A stretch of 64,000 nt of DNA, from assembly GCA_036852015.1 (NCBI GenBank), contig JAANDG010000327.1, positions 100,452 to 164,451 of the forward strand. The letters run 5' to 3'. Every line of letters starts with the position of its first letter. Positions within the stretch are counted from its first letter, which is position 1. The notes beneath the pieces were generated by a model, which had not been told where the DNA came from, did no database searches, and worked only from the letters and a program-made list of their open reading frames with translations. Shown here piece by piece: positions 58,079 to 64,000 of the stretch. The position numbers and the translations under genes were made by a program. The DNA comes from Pelodera strongyloides (Eukaryota; Nematoda; Chromadorea; Rhabditida; Rhabditidae).

Positions 58079-59118
58079 AATTGGATATTTCAAAATTGGG
58101 ATTTAAAATGCGATAAATTATGTGAAAATAATAAACCTTTGATATGTAAAGTGTCAAGAGGTTTTCTTGCAAGCAAATAGTTATACATATACTTACAATT
58201 AGTAAACTGTCATTACGTCGTTATCAGTATATGATGATACCTTTCGGTTTCATGATTTTGTAGCAACTTTCCTAGTGCTTCAAATCACATTAGTTTAAAC
58301 TGTCATCTCTTGAGATAAAAGGACTTTTTCGGTTTGCCAAAAGTCGCTGCGCAAAATTTTTGCTTTCACTTCGTAATCGTTCATGGTTCACGTTGACGAG
58401 TTCGCTGAACATCTAATTTACCCCGATTAGTTTGTAAACAATGTGTTTTGCCTCGTACGTACCTGAACCTGCCAACACATCGATTTTTCGAGCCAGTGAG
58501 CGCATGGCTCAAAAAAAATGAGTGAATTTGTGCGTGACAACGGGGAGCTCGTCGAGTGGCTCCGCGGATCATAGCTCAGCGATGTATGCGTGTCATGGAG
58601 TGTGTTTCTTTCTTCCTTCTTGCTATGCAAAAAAATTCAGCAAAACTTTGGGCCATGGAAGAGCCAAAAACAGCACCCAATCTTAATACGTAATGAAAAT
58701 GTCTTACTACATAATAAGTATCATTTAAAATAATATCTAGAGTATACGAGTTTTTTCGGGCGTCAAAAACATGAACACTTCACCTGGAACGCATCATCTA
58801 CTACGCTGAGAATGAGGAGTCCTGCGTTACAAAACATAAGCGTCGACCACTGTGCCAAACTTCTAAACAACCTTGAATAAAGGGGCGGTTCTCTCTTATC
58901 ACGTAGTCTAGTGAAATTCGAAGATATAAGATACAATCATAATCGAAACGTTATGGTTCATGTATGATAGTATAATAACTACGCGATTGAGCTTTCCTAA
59001 AATCAAACAAACAAATTAATTACATTTCTGCGCGAGTTCAGCGACAGATTTTTTTGCGCTTTTTCGCTCGCTGACACAGGAAAAGTTGACAAAAATGAAG
59101 GACAATATTGAGATATTT

Positions 59119-59164
59119 AACCGGTTCAAATTAAGAGATCTCTAATGGAGATCATATATAAAAG
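59119..59164 (+). promoter_or_regulatory. Grainyhead-like site and TATA box
   Basis: AACCGGTTCA (59119-59128), containing the Grainyhead consensus AACCGGTT, lies 36 bp before TATATAAAAG (59155-59164). The same pairing occurs at 62364-62394. It is probably the promoter of the gene at 60295, which would give an outron of about 1.1 kb. Confidence 0.55.
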
Positions 59165-59986
59165 ACCATAGTTGGGCGTTGTAGAGATGTGACTTGGTTT
59201 AATACTATTTTTTTATCGTTTCTGCTCGTACTACATCATTATAATCAGTACACAGCACTATAACCGCCAACAGCGTAACATTTGTGACAAGATAAACCCG
59301 AGTTTAAAAAATGGAAAGACCTAGTAGATTAACAAGAACCTACGAGAGATTTGTTAGGTTAAGTCTCTAAAAGTAGTCCGTTATCTTCGGCATATTTATT
59401 CGAAAATCACGTATTGTAGATTCTCAGAATTCACCTAGTCACGCAGAGGTCTAGTCGTGCGCCAAGCGATTTGGTTAACGTCGAATATGTTGTTTGGCAG
59501 ATATGTATATGTTTTGTAAGGGTTTCATTTTACTACAATACTTTCACTCTATCCCGTTATTCCCGTTATTCTCTACATCCTACTCAACATATTTTGTTAC
59601 ATCAGCCCAAGACTATATCTAGTTATTACGCCCAATACTGTATTTGTACAAGGTTGTAAGGGCGTTATGTTCTGCGTACAGGAAGTTCCTAGCACTGCAA
59701 ATAGACTAGATACACCATCCCCTTTGCATATCGGTATAAAGACATGCGGAAATATCAGTGGAGTTTTGCACGAGTTTGTTACCAATTGAAATTTTAAAGG
59801 AGTTATTGATTTCGTTGTAAATTTTGTTGGTTTGTGTAAGCATTGTTTCTATTGCACGTTTCCCGCGAAACTTTTAAATTTAGCGCATACGTAATGTTAG
59901 TGAAAATGTTTGAATCCTAATATCTTGTGTTTTATAATGTAAGTTTCTGAGTTTCAGTGTCATGGATGTGTGATGTGTTATTATTT

Positions 59987-60114
59987 CGAAATAGCGGCTT
60001 TTTGAAACTCAATGCAAGTGGGCATAAATTAGGAGCTAAATTCGAGTAAACTAGCATAAATACGTAAGAATCCAGTTGTCCACGATGCGTTTCAAAAACC
60101 GGCCGGTATTTGCT
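59987..60114. mobile_element. Family B element, decayed copy
   Basis: CGAAATAGCGGCTTTTTGAA at the left and AAAAACCGGCCGGTATTTGC at the right. Both terminal TTAA-AGCG ends are eroded; the interior matches the other copies. Confidence 0.7.
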
Positions 60115-60294
60115 AATCGCAATAATGGAACTAATTTTGAACTACTATTGAAACCCTATTTATTGCTTGAGTTATCTTTCAGCATCTTATCCCTAGTGTT
60201 TCGCTTATTTCCCAATAGATGCACTATAACCCAACCTCCTTGTACTCTTGAAAATACCTTTGAAATCGGTTACTTATGTGATTCCCTTTTTAGA

Positions 60295-61201
60295 ATGGCC
60301 ATACTGCTCGCACTCATCTCCTTATTCCTAGTCTCTACCGTTTCCCAAGCCATGTACTATAACCCAATGATGATGGGTGGTATGGGCAGCGGTATGGGCG
60401 GTTATGGTGGCGGTATGGGTGGTATGGGCGGCGGTATGGGAGGAATGGGCGGTATGGGTGGAATGGGAGGCTACGGTATGGGAATGCAACAAGGTTATGG
60501 TGGCATGGGTGGTTACGGTGAGTCTTCATACCTATACTGTAGTTATACTTGGGTAAGTGCACTTGTCAAGTAGGGGGCTGCTGCCTGTCGCAGCGGTGAA
60601 CGCAGATGCGCCCCGGTGGGGTGGTGCGCCAATTTTCACGCACCCCCGCCTAAGTAGAAGGTCAAGTTACCTAGCCTGAAAATTCTTACTCTTGATCAGA
60701 ATTTACGTATTTTTAAAGCGAAATGCTAGCCTTTTTGGACAATTTGCATATGATAAGCAAATCCGATGTATCCTATGCTAATTTTGTACGATCGTCCACG
60801 GCAATCGTACAAAATTAGCATAGGATACATAGGATTTGCATATCATATGCAAATTTTCCAAAGAGGCTAGCATTTCGCTTTAACTGATTATTTCCAGGTA
60901 TGAGCCCAATGATGGGAGGCATGGGCGGGATGGGCGGTTACGGAATGAATAGGTATTTTATAAATACAAAACAAAACAAGCGATAAGCCCTTTCTAGTGA
61001 TTTAAACTTCTAAATACTGAAACTTTTAAGCGACAAAAGCCTTTGTTGATTTATTGATTTTTTCAAATTTGCAGTGTAAAATACTGCTGGAATAAGCTTA
61101 CAACCAGAGAACTTAGGCTTTTGCATTATCATAGAAATGTTGGTATTACTACATCAAAATCTAAATCTATATTATATGTTTCCAGTATGATGTATGGATA
61201 A
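60295..61201 (+). CDS. Gly/Met-rich secreted peptide (3 exons)
   Basis: Exons 60295-60517, 60898-60952 and 61186-61201 give 97 codons. A signal peptide (MAILLALISLFLVSTVSQA) is followed by YYNPMMMGGMGSG and a run of GMGG/GYGG repeats ending YGMN and MMYG. The composition resembles nematode glycine-rich secreted and NLP-type antimicrobial peptides, but Met at every third or fourth position is unusual. CTTTTTAGA precedes the ATG. Intron 1 contains a family A element whose right end is 19 bp from exon 2. A second in-frame acceptor near 61074 could give another 3' end. It may be controlled by the AACCGGTT/TATA promoter at 59119. Confidence 0.72.
60717..60879. mobile_element. 163-bp palindromic element, family A, copy 3
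   Basis: TTAA|AGCGAAATGCTAGCC and its inverse close a 163-bp palindrome. Its central spacer (CGATCGTCCACGGCAATCG) is the reverse complement of the centre of the other two copies, as expected for insertion in the opposite direction. Confidence 0.88.
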
Positions 61202-61602
61202 ACTACCACTTTAAACGGACTTTGCCACTACAACCCCAGGATACGAGTTAACTTATATGAATGATGTGATCCGTTATTTTCTCATCACCTATTTACATGT
61301 ACCTGGATTGTTTTGCCGGGAATTGGTAATGTCTGTGCTAATGGTGCTAATGGTGCTAATGGCTAATGGAGCTAATGGTACTAGGCAGGGTCAAATGGTA
61401 CGCTTAGCTGCGCTGTGTACTTGCATGCGGTAAACACCTCGAACCTGAAACTACCGTCTACGTCTACACTCTACACTGTAAAAGGTCGGGAAACGTATTA
61501 GGAACATCTTTATCTTTTTTTTTTTTAGGAAAACAACATCATTTACCAATTTTGAGGACTCTTTTCTTGAGGACACACTAAAACAACATAGATTTTGGTG
61601 TG

Positions 61603-61766
61603 CAACCGCGTGTTTATATGTGAACAAGTAGAACGCTCGACTATGAATTGAGAGCTTGCTTGATGGTTCGAATCTCACCTGAGGCAAATATTTTGTATGT
61701 TCTTTCGTCCGTGTAAAGGTTTCGTTGCCACATTTTGTGGCAAACTCTTCTGCTTTATATAATAAC
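61603..61766 (+). mobile_element. tRNA-derived SINE, copy 2
   Basis: It matches the copy at 18724: GTAGAACGCTCGACTATGAAT (A-box part), GGTTCGAATCTCACC (B box), then a shared body and the tail CAAACTCTTCTGCTTTATAT. Confidence 0.7.
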
Positions 61767-62363
61767 ATTCTCCTCACATCATGCGCTTACTATGTGAGAA
61801 CTCATTTACTTTATTTTCAGTGTATTGGTATAATTTTACGTGAAAAGATCAACATAAAAATAATATTTCGGGACCATCCTTTACCTTTAGTATAGTTGTC
61901 TATGGTCTAATTTAGCAGTTTGGCGAACTGCTTTGAGCTCAAGGTCAGTTTATTGTGGGTTTTCGGTGCATACAGTACACTAGAAAAACGTACCGATTAC
62001 GATTAGAGATCAGATATTGGCGTAGAGTAGCGAGTGTAAATATAAACTGTGTTCCTTTGTCGTATTTCTCTCCTCTTTTCTCTCCATGCTCCCTCGCTTC
62101 CTCTATCTACATATACATACCTTCATAACTCTAAAAATGCATAAACTGATGCTAAGCGGGCGATTATGACAAAGTTTATGACGCGGAAGTTTATTCGCAG
62201 TGACTAGAACGTGTCTGTTCACAGAACAACTCAAAACCATGGCTTTTTATGAAGAGTTCTGCCGATGACTTTAATATTGCTAGTACTCCTTTCCCGAACA
62301 CAAGATTGAAATAAGAAAAAGTTTGAGAGAAATTGAAAATCTTTTTGACCACTGTTATATTGA

Positions 62364-62394
62364 AACCGGTTCAGTAAAATGGCATGTATAAATA
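62364..62394 (+). promoter_or_regulatory. Grainyhead-like site and TATA box
   Basis: AACCGGTTCA (62364-62373) lies 23 bp before TATAAATA (62387-62394), about 370 bp before the ATG of the Gly-rich peptide gene. This mirrors the arrangement at 59119. Confidence 0.6.
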
Positions 62395-62765
62395 AGGGAG
62401 AATATTGCCAAGAGATAGAACGGAGAAGTTCACTTCACATCCCTTTTACACGACAACGAAAAGGTTCGTTTTGTGATTCACTTTACTAACGCTCATGTTT
62501 TTGCTTATGTTCTAGACTTTGAGTTTCTATGTACAGTACGACAAGATGGATATTGCCTAACTCACAAACTCTAACGTCCGTGCCCAGTTTGGTAGCTATG
62601 TTTTGTAAAGTTTCCATTTTACAAGAGTACACGAACTTTCACTGTATACTGTTATTCTCGTTATTTATGCAACAGTTTGCAAATCAATAGAAGTTTGCTA
62701 ATAGTTTCCCTTGTGTGAAAGGTTCCTCAAGACCCAAGGCTATACTGAACAACTGTTACTTTCAG

Positions 62766-62945
62766 ATGCTGCGACTATTCATTACACTCGCCGTTCTAGT
62801 CCTTTTGGCCGAGGCTGGCTACTTCCAAGGCGGTAGTATGTACAGCGGAGGCGGCGGTTATGGCGGTGGCAGTCAGTACGGTAGCGGAGGCGGATACGGA
62901 GGAGGACACTATGGAGGAGGTACCGTAACTGAGTATATATATTAG
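62766..62945 (+). CDS. Gly/Tyr-rich secreted peptide (single exon, 59 aa)
   Basis: ATG directly follows ACTTTCAG (trans-splice acceptor). The signal peptide MLRLFITLAVLVLLAEA is followed by GYFQGGSMYSGGGGYGGG and more GYGGG repeats, ending TVTEYIY. It resembles nematode YGGYG/NLP-type or glycine-rich secreted peptides of the epidermis; the specific gene is not identified. The last 42 bp are repeated directly downstream (62946-62987), beyond the stop, so a longer ancestral or alternative 3' end is possible. Confidence 0.72.
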   Translation: MLRLFITLAVLVLLAEAGYFQGGSMYSGGGGYGGGSQYGSGGGYGGGHYGGGTVTEYIY

Positions 62946-62987
62946 GGACACTACGGGGGAGGTACAGTAACTGAGTATATACTAGAC
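62904..62987. repeat. Tandem 42-bp duplication across the stop codon
   Basis: GGACACTATGGAGGAGGTAC through the stop at 62945 is repeated as GGACACTACGGGGGAGGTAC through TATACTAG at 62987. Confidence 0.85.
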
Positions 62988-63248
62988 GGTGTCTTTGAAG
63001 TGAACCATACAAACATAGCTGTTTGGTAGAATCTGGGTCTGATCCTCCAGTCCCTATTGTGAACATTTGTCTCTAGGTCTGTCTAATTTGTATAGTCCTT
63101 CCCTTTCACTCACCGTGGGAGGATGGGAGCAAACTCCCAGAGTTCGTGCTACTGGCACACACGGCTACGAGTAGATGCTGACGGTACCGACTGCCTATTC
63201 ATCAATATGTATTTTACAAAGGCTTCTAAACGTTTCTTCTTTCATGTG

Positions 63249-63310
63249 GCATGGGAGGAATGGGCGGTGGTATGGACATGGGTGGCGGTATGGGCGGCTT
63301 TTCAGGGTAA
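63249..63310 (+). pseudogene. Gly/Met-rich peptide fragment
   Basis: GMGGMGGGMDMGGGMGGFSG then a stop resembles the repeat part of the gene at 60295. No signal peptide or clear 3' splice site precedes it, so it is a fragment or an unplaced exon. Confidence 0.5.
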
Positions 63311-63839
63311 GATTCTTTCGTTTACTGGGTGAGACGCCCTTGGAATAACCTGGAATACCGGGCACCACGGGTTGTCCAGCGGGCACCCGTGGTATACCGA
63401 AACTGCCCTGATGCCATATTCACCACTCAGTTCCCCATTGGGAATTCCCCGTCTGTTTCTCTCATATTAGAATGCGGAATGGGAGTGCTGCTAAATATGG
63501 TTTCAGTGTAACCGTGGAATACCCTACGAATACAAAATTTTCCAAAATCAAAATCTAAGCAGCATATGTTTACTCATATCAAATTTATCAAGATTCTTTA
63601 TTATCTTGGACATGCTAATTTTTCAGATCATCATTCCAGGGATAAACCTTCTCCATTCAAAAGACAAGTGTTTCTCAATGTAAGCACGAACTACATGTGT
63701 AAACTTGTAAATAAAAGCTTCGTACAAAATTTTTTGATCTTTCATTTTTTGATACATAAATATGCATGAGTGAGGTGCGGAATAAATGAAAACGTGGCAA
63801 GGTGCATTTTACCTTTGTTTCATAATTTATTGATTTAGT

Positions 63840-63947
63840 TTATTGAGTTTGGGTAACATCAACGACAGAAACAGTGCTAGAATAGGGCGACTCTGCCTTT
63901 TCTTCAGATGAACTGTTGTTGTCAACACTGCGTTTCGAGTCAGTTTT
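63840..63947 (-). CDS. Last exon of a minus-strand gene, partial
   Basis: After a good acceptor (AATTTCAG) a 36-codon frame reads KTDSKRSVDNNSSSEEKAES and on to VVDVTQTQ, stop. A poly(A) signal AATAAA on the minus strand follows near 63826. The sequence is Ser/Glu-rich and looks like a disordered C-terminus. The rest of the gene lies beyond 64000, so its identity is unknown. Confidence 0.6.
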   Translation of the reverse strand, partial: KTDSKRSVDNNSSSEEKAESPYSSTVSVVDVTQTQ

Positions 63948-64000
63948 CTGAAATTATTACTTATTAATTGCGCAACAAATAATTTGTTCCGTTATTTTAA

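Larger units (their letters stand above)
58079..60294. other. Intergenic region and outron of the Gly/Met-rich gene
   Basis: No gene is seen. It contains AACCGGTTCA at 59119, a TATA box at 59155 and a family B element at 59987-60114. A stretch at 59489-59600 resembles 62586-62675 upstream of the next Gly-rich gene. Confidence 0.5.
61202..62765. other. Intergenic region between the two Gly-rich genes
   Basis: It holds a GCTAATGGT short tandem repeat (61335-61385), a SINE (61603-61766) and the promoter and outron of the gene at 62766. No gene is seen. Confidence 0.5.

Overview
This is nuclear DNA from a nematode, probably a rhabditid; the species is not determined. Evidence: AT-rich sequence; multi-exon genes with short exons and TTTCAG/TTTTAG 3' splice sites; start codons lying directly behind a 3' splice consensus, as expected for spliced-leader trans-splicing; an Sre-type chemoreceptor; a UDP-galactopyranose mutase (glf-1 type); an abu/pqn-like Cys/Gln repeat protein; and glycine-rich secreted peptides. 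I found no bacterial operon, CRISPR array or rRNA. LAYOUT: 1064-9895 (+) is a nine-exon type 1 RNase H gene whose large introns hold foldback elements. 9896-12822 is a nest of TTAA-flanked foldback elements. 12823-15577 (-) is a seven-exon Sre-class seven-TM receptor. 15578-24431 is gene-poor: microsatellites, a tRNA-derived SINE, short TTAA elements and an odd run of three compact hairpins. 24432-35695 (+) is a twenty-exon gene for a secreted Cys/Gln-repeat protein with an acidic propeptide and a furin-type site, built from serially duplicated phase-0 exons. 37331-43127 (-) is glf-1 in fourteen exons. 44830-49956 (+) is GMP reductase in ten exons. 51511-56423 (+) is a nearly intact Ty3/gypsy LTR retrotransposon with a 5-bp target duplication. 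56546-58078, 60295-61201 and 62766-62945 (all +) encode small secreted proteins, the last two Gly-rich. 63840-63947 (-) is the last exon of a gene that continues past the window edge. MOBILE DNA: the theme of the window is a set of palindromic, apparently non-autonomous elements flanked by TTAA, with ends starting AGCGAAAT or AGG. One of them (10095-10574) is matched by an unoccupied duplicate of its insertion site 0.8 kb away, which fixes its boundaries and its TTAA target. No transposase for them is present. HOW GENES RELATE: the genes are monocistronic in appearance and functionally unrelated (nucleic-acid processing, chemosensation, matrix protein, galactofuranose synthesis, purine salvage, secreted epidermal-type peptides). 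Two Gly-rich peptide genes share an AACCGGTTCA motif just upstream of a TATA box, which suggests common epidermal control. Exon models come from reading frames, splice consensus and phase consistency, not from transcripts.
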